The notes: generated from the sequence alone by a model not told the origin. A stretch of DNA of 64,000 nt from Burkholderia pyrrocinia (GCF_003330765.1 NZ_CP024902.1:1736001-1800000); one strand, 5' to 3'. Counted from the first letter of the stretch, positions 1-9,575 are shown. Numbers and translations are program-made.

Positions 1-774
1 CTTCTTGTAGAAGCCGGAGATGTCGCGGCCGACCATCATCGCGACGAGGCGATCGGCCGACAGCGATTCGCGTTCGAGCGTGCCGACGTACGCGCCGTCG
101 CGCAGCACCGACACGCGGTCGGACAGTTCGTAGATCTCCGCCATCCGGTGGCTGATGTAGATGATCGCGAGACCTTCCTCGCGCAACTGGCGGATCAGGC
201 GGAACAGGTGCTCGGTCTCGCGCGACGACAGCGGCGTCGTCGGCTCGTCCATCACGAGGATGCGTGCGCGGGTGTGCACGGCGCGCGCGATCTCGACGAG
301 CTGCTGTTCGGCGATCGACAGCGTGTCGACCAGCGTGTCGGGCCCGAACGATGCGCCCAGGCGCGCGAGTACGTCCTGGCAGCCGCGCGCCATCGCCGCG
401 CGGTCGATCGTGCCCCAGCGCCGGTTGCCGCGCCGCAGTTCGCGGCCGACGTAGATGTTTTCCGCGACGGTCAGGTTCGGCGAAAGGCACAGCTCCTGGT
501 AGATCACCGCGACGCCCGCATCGCGCGCGGCGAGCGGGCCGTCGATGTCGATGCGTTCGCCGTCGATCAGGATCTCGCCGCCGGCGTCGGCGCGGTACGC
601 GCCCGACAGGATCTTCATCAGCGTCGACTTGCCCGCGCCGTTCTCGCCCATCAGCGAATGGATCTCGCCCGGATAAACGGTCAGGCTGACGTTGTCGAGT
701 GCGCGTACGGCCGGGAATGTCTTGCTGATCCGGCGCATCTCGAGCAACGGGCGGGGCGACTCAGAACGCGACAT
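1..774 (-). CDS. Sugar ABC transporter ATP-binding protein (RbsA/MglA/XylG family), partial
   Basis: The gene is cut by the window edge, so only the first 258 residues are seen. The protein opens [20 protein letters not shown] and carries a Walker A (GENGAGKST), a Q-loop ([13 protein letters not shown]), the degenerate signature [14 protein letters not shown] and the Walker B stretch [23 protein letters not shown] and the SIAEQQ signature are typical of the double-domain ATPases that energise uptake of ribose, xylose, galactose or inositol; the second cassette would lie off the window. The start codon lies 14 bases inside the end of the upstream ROK gene, so the two are probably co-transcribed and translationally coupled. 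The sugar cannot be told from this half. Confidence 0.9.
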   Translation of the reverse strand, partial: MSRSESPRPLLEMRRISKTFPAVRALDNVSLTVYPGEIHSLMGENGAGKSTLMKILSGAYRADAGGEILIDGERIDIDGPLAARDAGVAVIYQELCLSPNLTVAENIYVGRELRRGNRRWGTIDRAAMARGCQDVLARLGASFGPDTLVDTLSIAEQQLVEIARAVHTRARILVMDEPTTPLSSRETEHLFRLIRQLREEGLAIIYISHRMAEIYELSDRVSVLRDGAYVGTLERESLSADRLVAMMVGRDISGFYKK

Positions 775-2008
775 GGTTGACCTCCTGCGAGTCGGTGCGG
801 GCGCCCTTGAGGATGCCGGCCCGCGGGGAAAAGTTGAAGAACATCGGCAGCGTGGCGGCGCCGATCGCACCGGCGTCGGCGCCGAACGTGCCGCGCACGA
901 GCACCGGGGTGCCGCGCGCTTCGGGCGCGGTGGCCACGAGCGCCGCGCGCAGGCGTGTCGTGACCGCGTCGAGCAGGCCCGCGTCGGTATCTGCGTCGAG
1001 CACGACCACCGGCGCATCGACCACGCACAGCACCGCGCGCAACGCCGGCGCAAGCGCGTCGACGCAATCGTCGATCCATTCGTCGACGGCCGGCAGGCCG
1101 CGCGCGATGCACGCTTCGAGATCCGCGCGGTTCTCGACCGTCTCACCGTGATGGCGCAGATGGCGCACGAGCGCATGCAGCGACGCGCGCGCGAGCAGGA
1201 TGTCCCACGGGCCGCGCGGTGGCGGTGCGGATGCCAGCCGGCTCGGCGGCACCGGAATCACGGCGATGTCGCCCGCATTGCCGGTTACGCCGCGCAGGCA
1301 GTCGCCGTCGATCGCGATGCCGCCGCCGATCGCCGGCCCGATGAACAGGTAGACGAAATCGTCGCACTGCCGGCCGTATCCGTAGAACAGCTCGGCGATC
1401 GCGGCTGCGTTACCGTCGTTTTCGCCGAAGACGGGCAGCGACAGCGTGCGACCGAGGTCGCTCGCGAAATCGACGTCTTCCCATGCGTGGAACGTGTCGG
1501 GCGCGAGGCCGAGTTCGCGCATCCACGCGCCGAGGTTGTAAGGCTGCGCGACGCCGATGCCCGTCAGGCGGGCGCGGTCGTGGTCGGGGAGCAGGGCCTG
1601 CATCGCGTCGATGTCGTGACGCACGATCTCGAGCACGTCGGCGGGCGGAGGCAGCAGCATGTCGTGGGAGCGGCGGCCGAGCACGTCGCCCGCGAAGTTG
1701 ACCAGCGCAGTTTCGATGCGCATCCGGTCGAGATGGACGCCGATGCCGAACGCGCCGCGCGGGTCGAGGCGGATCAGCGATGCCGGCTGGCCGCGCTGGC
1801 CTTCGGTGCGGCCCGCGAATTCGATCAGCTTGGCGTCGGCGAGCGACGCGATGATGCTGCCGACCGCCGTGCCCGTCATGCTCGCGAGGCGGGCGAGATC
1901 GGCCTTCGACGCGCTGCCGGCACGGCGCAGCGTCTTCAGCAGCAGGCGCTCGTTGTAACGGCGCACGTTGGCCGAATTGCTTCCCTGGCCGATGTGCGGA
2001 CTTCTCAT
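761..2008 (-). CDS. ROK family transcriptional repressor (NagC/XylR type)
   Basis: This is a 415-residue protein with an N-terminal winged helix (about residues 15-75, with [22 protein letters not shown]) followed by a ROK sugar-kinase-like domain ([18 protein letters not shown], then a [12 protein letters not shown] glycine stretch). The zinc-binding cysteine cluster of classical ROK repressors is not seen. The ATG at 2008 is chosen over the one at 2023 because it follows GGAAGGAGACGCC at ideal spacing. The gene heads an operon with a sugar ABC ATPase, so it most likely represses that uptake system and is released by the sugar. A perfect inverted repeat at 2045-2071 is a likely autoregulatory operator. 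Confidence 0.9.
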   Translation of the reverse strand: MRSPHIGQGSNSANVRRYNERLLLKTLRRAGSASKADLARLASMTGTAVGSIIASLADAKLIEFAGRTEGQRGQPASLIRLDPRGAFGIGVHLDRMRIETALVNFAGDVLGRRSHDMLLPPPADVLEIVRHDIDAMQALLPDHDRARLTGIGVAQPYNLGAWMRELGLAPDTFHAWEDVDFASDLGRTLSLPVFGENDGNAAAIAELFYGYGRQCDDFVYLFIGPAIGGGIAIDGDCLRGVTGNAGDIAVIPVPPSRLASAPPPRGPWDILLARASLHALVRHLRHHGETVENRADLEACIARGLPAVDEWIDDCVDALAPALRAVLCVVDAPVVVLDADTDAGLLDAVTTRLRAALVATAPEARGTPVLVRGTFGADAGAIGAATLPMFFNFSPRAGILKGARTDSQEVNHVAF

Positions 2009-2044
2009 GGCGTCTCCTTCCATGTCGCGCCGCTCGGCGGCACA

Positions 2045-2071
2045 TTAAATAAATCACGTTGATTTATTTAA
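2045..2071. promoter_or_regulatory. Perfect inverted repeat, likely ROK operator
   Basis: The arms TTAAATAAATCA and TGATTTATTTAA are exact reverse complements separated by CGT. This AT-rich 27-mer sits 36 bases upstream of the ROK start in 66% GC DNA. ROK repressors are known to bind AT-rich dyads of this size, so a role as operator for the ROK-ABC operon is inferred. Confidence 0.75.
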
Positions 2072-2402
2072 CCGCGGGAACGCCGGCATGTCAGCCTAGG
2101 GAAATCCCGGTTTCGTTCTGTGATGGGAGGGTGGCGGCGCGAATCCGGAGCAATTGTTTGCCGTTTGCCGCCGGATTCGCGGCATGCTTTCACGGCGTGC
2201 TGACGCTGTTCGCGGAAACCGAGGCGATTTGTCCGTACGATGGCCAGGGACGGAATCAAGCGCTCCGTGCGCGTGAGCGGGGCGGCGTGAGTTGCGTTGC
2301 CGATGCCGTGATCCTGCGGCGAGGAGGGCGCGCGCAGGGCTTGGCGAATCGATGGGGTGGAACGTGCGGCGCAGCCGCATTGAATTCCGGAGCCGGAAAT
2401 GA
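2072..2402. other. Intergenic region without a supported gene
   Basis: Open frames exist here but none has a convincing ribosome site, family likeness or conserved motif. The stretch separates the ROK operator from the tRNA-Leu terminator, and I see no further signal in it. Confidence 0.5.
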
Positions 2403-2432
2403 AAAAAGGTCGGCTAGAAACCGACCTTTTTA
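2403..2432 (-). terminator. Rho-independent terminator of tRNA-Leu copy 1
   Basis: A GGTCGG/CCGACC stem is flanked by A and T runs directly after the tRNA 3' end. On the minus strand it ends in a U run, so it terminates the tRNA transcript. Confidence 0.8.
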
Positions 2433-2438
2433 AATGAG

Positions 2439-2525
2439 TGGTGCCCAGGAGAGGACTCGAACCTCCACGATGTTGCCACCGCTAGGACCTGAACCTAGTG
2501 CGTCTACCAATTCCGCCACCTGGGC
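2439..2525 (-). tRNA. tRNA-Leu (anticodon CAG), copy 1
   Basis: On the minus strand the 87-base gene starts GCCCAGGTGGCGGAATTGG and ends CCTGGGCACCA with CCA encoded. It has a long class II variable arm and a 7-base anticodon loop TTCAGGT giving CAG. Acceptor arms GCCCAGG/CCTGGGC pair fully. Two further copies with identical mature sequence lie at 2771-2857 and 4792-4878. Confidence 0.97.
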
Positions 2526-2556
2526 ACGTTTCGCTTGCTGCAATGCGAAGACCGCT

Positions 2557-2584
2557 ATTTTAGCGTGTCTTTCCGGGCTGTCAA
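2557..2584 (-). promoter_or_regulatory. Sigma-70 promoter of tRNA-Leu copy 1
   Basis: On the minus strand there is TTGACA, 16 bases, then TAAAAT, about 30 bases upstream of the tRNA 5' end. Confidence 0.8.
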
Positions 2585-2733
2585 CATAATTTGAGGTCGC
2601 GAACGAAAATAATCGGGCGGACTTTCTCGGGGGAGTCGGGCAGGGTGCGCAAACTCGTGGCGGCCAACGTGCATCGGCGAACAGGCGATTCCGGTTGCGC
2701 GTATGCGTATATCGCTTCCAGGTAGCGCAAATG

Positions 2734-2764
2734 AAAAAAGGCCGGCTAGAAGCCGACCTTTTTA
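2734..2764 (-). terminator. Rho-independent terminator of tRNA-Leu copy 2
   Basis: The hairpin CGGCT-AGA-AGCCG sits inside A and T runs directly after the tRNA. It differs from the copy 1 terminator at two positions of the stem. Confidence 0.8.
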
Positions 2765-2770
2765 AATGAG

Positions 2771-2857
2771 TGGTGCCCAGGAGAGGACTCGAACCTCCAC
2801 GATGTTGCCACCGCTAGGACCTGAACCTAGTGCGTCTACCAATTCCGCCACCTGGGC
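2771..2857 (-). tRNA. tRNA-Leu (anticodon CAG), copy 2
   Basis: The mature sequence and encoded CCA are identical to copy 1. The flanks (promoter, leader and terminator) are also nearly identical over roughly 170 bases, so copies 1 and 2 look like a local duplication of a complete transcription unit. Confidence 0.97.
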
Positions 2858-2888
2858 ACGTTTCGCTTGCTGCGATGCGAAAACCGCT

Positions 2889-2916
2889 ATTTTAGCGTGT
2901 CGTCAGAGCCTGTCAA
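2889..2916 (-). promoter_or_regulatory. Sigma-70 promoter of tRNA-Leu copy 2
   Basis: On the minus strand there is TTGACA, 16 bases, then TAAAAT, with the same spacing and flanks as copy 1. Confidence 0.8.
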
Positions 2917-2968
2917 CACAATTTCATCCGGAGCGATAAAAATACCGCGGCCCTTGCGCGACGGGCTC

Positions 2969-3958
2969 TCACGCGCCGACCGGGTCCGCGCGTTTCGCCG
3001 TGAAGTTCCAGCGCTGCGCGTGGCTCGTATCGACGCGGGCCGGCAGCAGTCCGGCCGCGAGGAACGTGTCGGCGATCTTCTGCTGTTCGCCGAAGTTTTG
3101 CGCGACCACTGCGCGGACGAGGTAGCTGCGTCGCGCGTTCGCTCGCGCGATCGTCGCTGCGTCGAGCCCCCAGATCGGCGCGAGCGTATTCGCGGCCTCC
3201 TGCGGGTGGTCGCGCAGCCACGTGCCGGCCTGCGACAGTTGGTCGAACAGGATCTGGACAACGTCGGGCCGCGCGGCCGCGAAACTGCTCGATGCGAGGT
3301 AGTAGCGCTGGTATGACGCGAGTCCGTTGCCGTCGGCGAGAATCCGCACGTCGGGATTCCGGTCGACCGACGCGACATAGGGATCCCACGTGATCCATGC
3401 GTCCACGCTGCCGCGCTCGAACGCTGCGCGGCCGTCCGCCGGCGTCAGGTAGTGGATCGCCGCGTCGGCGGGCGCGAGCTTCGCGCGCGCGAGCGCGGCA
3501 AGCAGCAGGTAATGGCTGCCGGCCGCCTTCGTGACCGCGATGCGCTTGCCCTTGAGATCGGCGAGCGTGTGTAGGGCGCCGTCCTGCTTGACGACGATTG
3601 CCTGCGCCTTCGGTGAAGGCGCTTCCTGCGCGATGTACACAAAACGCGCATGCGCGGCCTGCGCGAAGACCGGAACCGTGTCGGCGACGTCGGCGGTGAA
3701 ATCGACGGCGCCGACGTTGAGCGCTTCGGTCAGCGGCAATCCGCTCGCAAATTCATGCCACGACACGCGCAGGCCGAGCGGCGCAAGCGCCTGCTCGAGC
3801 GTGCCGCGCGTCTTGAGCAGCGTGATGAGCGTCGACGATTTCTGGTAGCCGATGCGCAGCGCGGCAGGCGCGTTCTCTGCATGCGTCGGGATGCCCGCGA
3901 CAGTGAGGCCTGCGGCCAGTATCGCGCGCGCGAACGCGCGGCGGTTTATCGACGTCAT
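2969..3958 (-). CDS. Aliphatic sulfonate ABC transporter substrate-binding protein (SsuA-like)
   Basis: The 329-residue protein starts MTSINRRAFARAILAAGLTV. A twin arginine followed by a hydrophobic segment and a THAEN cleavage region suggests Tat or Sec export to the periplasm. The mature part has the SsuA/TauA fold signatures LRIGYQKSSTLITLLKTRGTLE, FASGLPLTEALNVGAVDF and AWITWDPYVASVDR. The ATG at 3958 follows GAGGAG at good spacing; an upstream in-frame start at 3988 lacks a site. No permease or ATPase is adjacent. The ssuD-C-B-F genes at 20.8-24.0 kb in turn lack a binding protein, so this orphan could serve them. The exact ligand is not predictable. Confidence 0.87.
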   Translation of the reverse strand: MTSINRRAFARAILAAGLTVAGIPTHAENAPAALRIGYQKSSTLITLLKTRGTLEQALAPLGLRVSWHEFASGLPLTEALNVGAVDFTADVADTVPVFAQAAHARFVYIAQEAPSPKAQAIVVKQDGALHTLADLKGKRIAVTKAAGSHYLLLAALARAKLAPADAAIHYLTPADGRAAFERGSVDAWITWDPYVASVDRNPDVRILADGNGLASYQRYYLASSSFAAARPDVVQILFDQLSQAGTWLRDHPQEAANTLAPIWGLDAATIARANARRSYLVRAVVAQNFGEQQKIADTFLAAGLLPARVDTSHAQRWNFTAKRADPVGA

Positions 3959-4243
3959 GAATCGTGCTCCTCGTTGGGTGCGTTGCATTGAAGCGAGCCG
4001 GCTAACGTACCAACGGGGCGGGCGGACGATAACCGATAAATTCTGCTATCGATCCGACTGGCGGGCATAAGGAGGAGCGCACCCGGTGCAAGGGCGTGGC
4101 AGCCGGAGCGGCGGCCGCCGGCGGGCATTGAGCCGGTGCGGGTTGGTGCCTGCGCGAGTGCCGGTGTGCCTTGAAAAATCCTGACGTCGCAATTTTTGTG
4201 TGGGTCAACAATCTGCGACTCAGCCAGCACGATGGAACACGAC

Positions 4244-4669
4244 ATGCCGAAGAACTTCCTGCTCACCGATAGCGTGGGGTTTGCGCTCGCGAAGGCACGT
4301 AACCTGGTCGCGTCCGAGATGGACGCGGCATTGAAGAATCTCGACATCACGACGCAGCAGATGGGTGTCCTGCTGTCCCTGCGGATCGGCATGGCGGCGA
4401 CGCCCTTCGAATTGTCGAAATTGCTCGGGGTCGACACGGGGCTGATGACGCGCCTGCTCGATAAACTGGAGGGCAAGGGGCTCGTCGAGCGTTCGCGCAG
4501 CCTGAGCGACAGGCGGGTCGTGAACCTTGCGTCGACGGAAGCGGGGCAGGCGGTCGCGGCGCAGATTCCGGAGGTCGCGCCAAAGGTGCTCAACGCGCGG
4601 CTGCGGAAATTCACGAAGGCCGAGTTCGGCGAGCTGTGCCGACTGCTGCGCAAGTTCATCGGCGATTGA
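4244..4669 (+). CDS. MarR family transcriptional regulator
   Basis: The 141-residue winged-helix protein has the MarR core: TTQQMGVLLSLRIG, ATPFELSKLLGVDTGLMTRLLDKLEGKGLVERSRS (recognition helix) and the wing SDRRVVNLASTEAG. MarR proteins bind as dimers to palindromes near their own promoter and are released by phenolic or other small ligands. The start at 4244 is preferred for its GGAA site; ATG 4232 is possible. It stands alone between two tRNA-Leu units, so its targets cannot be inferred. The divergent binding-protein gene at 2969-3958 is the nearest candidate. Confidence 0.87.
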   Translation: MPKNFLLTDSVGFALAKARNLVASEMDAALKNLDITTQQMGVLLSLRIGMAATPFELSKLLGVDTGLMTRLLDKLEGKGLVERSRSLSDRRVVNLASTEAGQAVAAQIPEVAPKVLNARLRKFTKAEFGELCRLLRKFIGD

Positions 4670-4753
4670 GCGGCTGCGGGGAGGCCGCGGGCGCGGTATC
4701 TTGAGTTGTCCTCACGCAAGGCGTACGGGCGCTTTGTTTCCGGGCCGGAAATG

Positions 4754-4784
4754 AAAAAAGGCCGGCTCGAAGCCGACCTTTTCA
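4754..4784 (-). terminator. Rho-independent terminator of tRNA-Leu copy 3
   Basis: The hairpin CGGCT-CGA-AGCCG lies within A/T runs just after the tRNA, homologous to the terminators of copies 1 and 2. Confidence 0.8.
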
Positions 4785-4791
4785 AAACAGA

Positions 4792-4878
4792 TGGTGCCCA
4801 GGAGAGGACTCGAACCTCCACGATGTTGCCACCGCTAGGACCTGAACCTAGTGCGTCTACCAATTCCGCCACCTGGGC
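4792..4878 (-). tRNA. tRNA-Leu (anticodon CAG), copy 3
   Basis: The 87-base mature sequence with encoded CCA is identical to copies 1 and 2. Its flanks are more diverged and its promoter is closer to consensus. Confidence 0.97.
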
Positions 4879-4914
4879 ACGTTTTGCAGTAGCTGCTTGC
4901 TGCAAAGAAGCGAA

Positions 4915-4942
4915 ATTATAGCGCCCCAATTATTCGTGTCAA
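4915..4942 (-). promoter_or_regulatory. Consensus sigma-70 promoter of tRNA-Leu copy 3
   Basis: On the minus strand there is TTGACA, 16 bases, then TATAAT. Both hexamers match the consensus exactly. Confidence 0.85.
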
Positions 4943-5128
4943 CACTTTTTTGTGGCGCATCGCAAACCGGCCGCCGCCGCGCCTGCCCGCGGCATTCCCG
5001 TCATTTGGTGACACAAGGCGGGTGATAGAATGATCCGCCGCCGTCAATATAGAACTGTCTGACGGACACCTCTATGTTGATGCCGGGCACCATCAGTCAA
5101 CGCAACGAGAACAATCATCGACAAACCC

Positions 5129-7615
5129 TTGAGCAAATATCCGTACCCCATTCCGAGCCGTGAAGAGATTCTCGGCGTGCTGCGGACGAGCGACGCGCCG
5201 CTGGCCGCCAACGACATCGCCGAAGCACTGTCGATCAAGCGTCAGGAGCGCGAGGGGTTCTTCCGGCGTGTCGCTGCGATGGAACGCGACGGCCAGATCC
5301 GCCTCGACAAGCGCGGCCACTACCAGTTGACCCATCCGTCGAACTTCGTCGCCGGGCGCGTGCAGGGGCATCGTGACGGCTACGGGTTCGTGATCCGCGA
5401 CGACGGTCAGGACGACCTGTTTTTGCCGAACGGCGAAATGCAGAAGGTGATGCACAACGATCGCGTGCTCGCGCGGATCGTCGGCTACGATCGCCGCGGC
5501 CGCCCGGAAGGACATGTCGTCGAAGTCACCGAACGCGCGAACAAGCGCGTGATCGGCCGCTTGCTCAACGAGAACGGTGCGCTGATCGTCGCGCCGGAAG
5601 ACAAGCGCATCGGCCACGACATCATGATCACGCAGAACGTGAAGAAGGCGAAAGTCGGGCAGGTCGTCGTCGTCGAGCTGACCGATTTCCCGAGTCGTCA
5701 TTCGCAGCCGCTCGGCCGTGTCGTCGAAGTGCTCGGCGATATCGACGATCCGGGCATGGAAATCGAAATCGCGGTGCGCAAGTACGGCGTGCCGCATGAA
5801 TTCAGCCAGCCGGCGCTTGACGGCGCCGCAGCGCTGCCCGACAAGGTGCTGCCGGCCGACCTGCGTTTCCGCGTCGACCTGCGCGACGTGCCGCTCGTGA
5901 CGATCGACGGCGAGGATGCACGCGACTTCGACGACGCCGTCTACTGCGAGCCGGTCAAGGTCGGTCGCGGCGACGGCTTCCGGCTGATCGTCGCGATCGC
6001 CGATGTGTCGCACTACGTACAGCCGGGCAGCGGGCTCGATGCCGATGCGCTCGAACGCAGCACGTCGGTCTATTTCCCGCGCCGCGTGATCCCGATGCTG
6101 CCGGAGAAGTTGTCGAACGGCCTGTGCTCGCTGAATCCGCAGGTCGACCGCTGCGTGCTCGCGTGCGACATGGTGATCACCGCGCGCGGCGAGATCAAGG
6201 CGTACCAGTTCTATCCGGCCGTTATCCATTCGGCTGCGCGCCTCACGTACACCGAAGTCGCGGCCGTGCTGTCGAACACGAAGGGGCCGGAGGCCGCGCG
6301 TCGAGCGGACCTGCTGCCGCACCTGCAGAACCTGTACGGCGTCTACAAGTCGCTGTTCACCGCACGGCAGAAGCGCGGCGCGATCGACTTCGATACGACC
6401 GAGACCTACATCGTCTGCAACTCGCAGGGCAAGATCGAGCAGATCGTGCCGCGCCAGCGCAACGATGCGCACAAGCTGATCGAGGAATGCATGCTGGCCG
6501 CGAACGTCTGCGCGGCCGATTTCCTGAAGCGCAACAAGCATCCGGGCCTGTACCGCGTGCACGCGGGGCCGACGCCGGAGAAGCTCGAGAACCTGCGCGC
6601 GTTCCTGCGCGGCATGGGCCTGTCGCTCGGCGGCGGCGACAAGCCGCATGCGAGCGACTACGCGGCGCTGATGGCGCAGATCCGCGATCGGCCCGACGCG
6701 CAGATGCTGCAGCCGATGCTGCTGCGTTCGATGCAGCAGGCCGTCTACAGCCCGGACAACATCGGCCACTTCGGTCTCGCGTATGAGGCGTACGCGCATT
6801 TCACGAGCCCGATTCGCCGCTATCCCGACCTGCTCACGCACCGCGCGATCTACGCGATCCTGTCCGGCAAGAAGTACGTGCCGAAGGAGCCGGACGGCTT
6901 CGAGCTGAACACCGCGCTGTCGCCGCGCGCCCGCGCGATGCAGCAGGCCGACGACGAGGCGAAGAACCGCTCGCGTTCGAACGTCGCGATCTGGGAAGAA
7001 CTCGGCCTGCACTGCTCGGCGAACGAGCGGCGTGCGGACGAAGCGTCGCGCGACGTCGAGGCATGGCTCAAGTGCTACTTCATGCGCGACAAGCTCGGCG
7101 AGGAGTACGGCGGGATGGTAAACGGCGTGACGTCGTTCGGCATCTTCGTCCAGCTCGACACGCTGTTCATCGAAGGGCTTGTGCATGTCACGGAACTCGG
7201 CTCGGACTATTTCCAGTACGACGAGATCAAGAACGAGCTGCGCGGCGAACGGACGGGTATCCGCTATCGCCTGTCGGACCGCGTGCGCGTGCAGGTGAGC
7301 CGCGTCGATCTCGACGCGCGCAAGATCGACTTCCGCCTCGTGCGCGATACGCCGGTGAAGGCGCCGCGTCCGGCGCCCGCGCCGGCTGCCGCAGGCGCCG
7401 GTGCCGATCGCAACGGCCCGCGCGTGCATGCGCTGCCGCAGGCGGAGGAGCCCGTGCCGCGTCGCAGGAAGGCCGCGAGCACGCCGAGCGGCGCGGTGAA
7501 TGACGCGCGCGCTGCACATGTTGCCGCGAAGAAGAAGGGCGGCAGTGGCGGTGGCGGTGGCGGTGCGGCGGCGAAGCCGACTGCGAAGAAGTCGCGCACC
7601 CGCAAGAAGTATTGA
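5129..7615 (+). CDS. rnr: Ribonuclease R
   Basis: This 828-residue 3'-5' exoribonuclease degrades structured RNA and helps rRNA and tmRNA quality control. An N-terminal winged-helix region (residues 8-70) is followed by cold-shock/OB domains (AGRVQGHRDGYGFVIRDDG), the RNB catalytic domain with the metal-binding DGEDARDFDDAV at about residues 260-271, an S1 domain (GMVNGVTSFGIFVQLD, about 650-735) and a basic Lys/Ala/Gly-rich tail typical of RNase R. The start is a TTG with no clear ribosome site; no ATG or GTG lies in frame between it and the upstream stop at 5078. rlmB follows after 148 bases, as in many proteobacteria. Confidence 0.97.
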   Translation: MSKYPYPIPSREEILGVLRTSDAPLAANDIAEALSIKRQEREGFFRRVAAMERDGQIRLDKRGHYQLTHPSNFVAGRVQGHRDGYGFVIRDDGQDDLFLPNGEMQKVMHNDRVLARIVGYDRRGRPEGHVVEVTERANKRVIGRLLNENGALIVAPEDKRIGHDIMITQNVKKAKVGQVVVVELTDFPSRHSQPLGRVVEVLGDIDDPGMEIEIAVRKYGVPHEFSQPALDGAAALPDKVLPADLRFRVDLRDVPLVTIDGEDARDFDDAVYCEPVKVGRGDGFRLIVAIADVSHYVQPGSGLDADALERSTSVYFPRRVIPMLPEKLSNGLCSLNPQVDRCVLACDMVITARGEIKAYQFYPAVIHSAARLTYTEVAAVLSNTKGPEAARRADLLPHLQNLYGVYKSLFTARQKRGAIDFDTTETYIVCNSQGKIEQIVPRQRNDAHKLIEECMLAANVCAADFLKRNKHPGLYRVHAGPTPEKLENLRAFLRGMGLSLGGGDKPHASDYAALMAQIRDRPDAQMLQPMLLRSMQQAVYSPDNIGHFGLAYEAYAHFTSPIRRYPDLLTHRAIYAILSGKKYVPKEPDGFELNTALSPRARAMQQADDEAKNRSRSNVAIWEELGLHCSANERRADEASRDVEAWLKCYFMRDKLGEEYGGMVNGVTSFGIFVQLDTLFIEGLVHVTELGSDYFQYDEIKNELRGERTGIRYRLSDRVRVQVSRVDLDARKIDFRLVRDTPVKAPRPAPAPAAAGAGADRNGPRVHALPQAEEPVPRRRKAASTPSGAVNDARAAHVAAKKKGGSGGGGGGAAAKPTAKKSRTRKKY

Positions 7616-7661
7616 GCGTTCGGGGCGGCGCAAGCGCATGCCCCGCAGTATCGAAAGACGC

Positions 7662-7704
7662 CGCGTCACCGGTCATCGGCCGGCAACGCGGCGCTTTCCT
7701 TTTC
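7662..7704 (+). terminator. Possible hairpin between rnr and rlmB
   Basis: GCCGCGT pairs with ACGCGGC across an 18-base loop and is followed by a pyrimidine-rich tract. It may give partial termination. The long loop makes this a weak call. Confidence 0.3.
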
Positions 7705-7763
7705 CATGGATCGCGGCTGCGCGCGTCGCGCGGCCGCACGTTTGATCGAAGGTTGTTCCAGTC

Positions 7764-8507
7764 ATGTCACGTCTGAAGGTTCTTTACGGTTTTCATGCGG
7801 TGACCGCACGTTTGCGGCACGATGCATCGACGGTTGCGGAGGTGCTGTACGACCAGACGCGCCGCGACCGCCGCATGCAGGACTTCCTGCACACCGCGAA
7901 AGAAGCGGGCGTGCGGCTGATCGCGGCCGACGAAACGCGCCTGTGGGGCCTCGCCCATACCGAGCGCCACCAGGGCGTCGTCGCGCGAGTCGAGGACGTC
8001 CCGCTCGCGCAGAACCTGTCCGAGCTGCTCGACGGCATCCAGGGCCCCGCGCTGCTGCTCGTGCTCGACGGCGTCACCGATCCGCACAACCTCGGCGCAT
8101 GCCTGCGTGTCGCCGATTCGGCCGGCGCGCACGCGGTGATCGCGCCGCGCGACCGTGCAGTCGGCCTGAACGCGACCGCGGCCAAGGTGGCGAGCGGCGC
8201 TGCCGATACGGTGCCGTACATCACGGTGACAAACCTCGCCCGCGCGCTGCGCGAGCTGAAGGAAGCCGGCGTGTGGATCATCGGTACGTCGGACGAGGCG
8301 TCGGCAACGCTCTACGAAACGAAGCTCGACGGCCCCGTCGCGCTCGTGATGGGCGCGGAAGGCGAAGGCATGCGCCGGCTCACGCGCGACACCTGCGACA
8401 ACGTGATGAGCATCCCGATGGCCGGCAGCGTGGAAAGCCTGAACGTGTCGGTCGCAAGTGGCGTGTGCCTGTACGAAGCCGTGCGCCAGCGGCGCGTGAA
8501 GGGCTGA
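7764..8507 (+). CDS. rlmB: 23S rRNA (guanosine-2251-2'-O)-methyltransferase
   Basis: This 247-residue SpoU (SPOUT knot) enzyme methylates the 2'-OH of G2251 in the ribosomal P loop using AdoMet. The N-terminal substrate-binding part includes [18 protein letters not shown]. The catalytic domain has motif 1 [20 protein letters not shown], motif 2 [14 protein letters not shown] and motif 3 [18 protein letters not shown], which form the deep trefoil knot and the AdoMet pocket. Length and motifs match RlmB rather than TrmH. It lies just downstream of rnr, its usual neighbour. Confidence 0.95.
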   Translation: MSRLKVLYGFHAVTARLRHDASTVAEVLYDQTRRDRRMQDFLHTAKEAGVRLIAADETRLWGLAHTERHQGVVARVEDVPLAQNLSELLDGIQGPALLLVLDGVTDPHNLGACLRVADSAGAHAVIAPRDRAVGLNATAAKVASGAADTVPYITVTNLARALRELKEAGVWIIGTSDEASATLYETKLDGPVALVMGAEGEGMRRLTRDTCDNVMSIPMAGSVESLNVSVASGVCLYEAVRQRRVKG

Positions 8508-8604
8508 CGCAGCCCGGTCTCGCGCGATGTGCGCGCGCCTGGCATGCCCCGACGCCCCGTGCCGCGATGCGATGCGGCACGCGGCTCTCCGGAGCTCGCC
8601 ACCG

Positions 8605-9477
8605 ATGACCCTGTTGCGCGTTGGCGCATCATGCGCCGTGCTGTGCCTGCTGGCTGCCTGCACGGCGCCGTCGCTCGTCGAACGCGGCACTTACTACGCC
8701 GACACGAGCCTGCCCGCGCGCGGTGCCGATTCGCGGATCCGCTTTCTCGTGATGCATTACACCGAAAGCGACGAAGCGAAATCGCTGCGCACGCTGACGG
8801 GCGATTCGGTCAGCGTGCATTACGTCGTGCCGCCGCAGCCGCGCATCGAGCACGGGATGCCGGTCGTCTACCAGCTCGTTCCGGAATCGAAACGCGCATG
8901 GCATGCGGGCGTCAGCGAGTGGCAGGGCACGACCGAACTGAACGCGGCGTCGATCGGCATCGAGAACGTGAACCGCGGCCCGCTCGATCCGCAGAATCGC
9001 ACCTGGCAGCCGTACCCGCCCGAACAGGTCGAAGCGCTGACCCGCCTGTCGAAGGACATCGTCGCGCGCTACGGGATTCCGCCGACGCGCGTGGTCGGGC
9101 ACAGCGACATCGCGCCGCAGCGCAAGATCGATCCGGGGCCGCTGTTTCCGTGGCATGCGCTTGCACAGGCCGGTGTCGGCGCATGGCCAGACGATGCGGC
9201 CGTTGCTGCGCGGCTCGGCGGCCGCGACCCGCACGCGCTGGTCGATGTGCGCGAACTGCAGCTCAAGCTCGCGCGCTACGGCTACGACGTGCCGGCCGAC
9301 GGCGTGCTCGACGCACGCACGCGACGCGTGTTCGCGGCGTTCCAGATGCATTTCAGGCCATCCGACTATGCGGGCAATCCGGATGCCGAAAGCGACGCGA
9401 TCGCGCAGGCGTTGCTCGACAAGTACTTCCCCGACACGCAACCGGCGGACAACGCGCCCGCGGCCGGCGCGCCCTGA
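8605..9477 (+). CDS. N-acetylmuramoyl-L-alanine amidase, lipoprotein (AmiD-like)
   Basis: The 290-residue protein begins [20 protein letters not shown], a lipoprotein signal with lipobox LLAAC (Cys19), so it should be anchored in the outer membrane. The Amidase_2 domain has zinc ligand His in FLVMHYTES and His plus acidic residues in [19 protein letters not shown]-terminal peptidoglycan-binding domain follows ([30 protein letters not shown]). It cleaves the amide bond between muramic acid and the stem peptide, probably in muropeptide recycling. The ATG at 8605 is chosen because it places the signal peptide at the N terminus and has GGAG ten bases upstream. Confidence 0.9.
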   Translation: MTLLRVGASCAVLCLLAACTAPSLVERGTYYADTSLPARGADSRIRFLVMHYTESDEAKSLRTLTGDSVSVHYVVPPQPRIEHGMPVVYQLVPESKRAWHAGVSEWQGTTELNAASIGIENVNRGPLDPQNRTWQPYPPEQVEALTRLSKDIVARYGIPPTRVVGHSDIAPQRKIDPGPLFPWHALAQAGVGAWPDDAAVAARLGGRDPHALVDVRELQLKLARYGYDVPADGVLDARTRRVFAAFQMHFRPSDYAGNPDAESDAIAQALLDKYFPDTQPADNAPAAGAP

Positions 9478-9575
9478 ACACGCCGCGCACCGCGCGCCGC
9501 GGGCCGAAAAACGCGGGCCGTCATCCGAGTCCGGTAAACTGGCGGTTTTCCGCAATCCCGCAGCATTACCACTCC

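Noticed and set aside
2059..2433. 124-residue open frame between the ROK operator and tRNA-Leu
   Set aside because: No ribosome site and no family; it begins inside the palindrome and runs into the tRNA terminator.
5093..7669. An 858-residue open frame antisense to RNase R
   Set aside because: It is a mirror of GC3 codon bias opposite a well-supported gene; the translation is Arg/Ala/His/Asp rich with no domain.
8529..9575. Long N-terminal extension in frame with rpiA
   Set aside because: It overlaps the amidase gene in another frame, is arginine-rich, and rpiA has its normal length from 9576.
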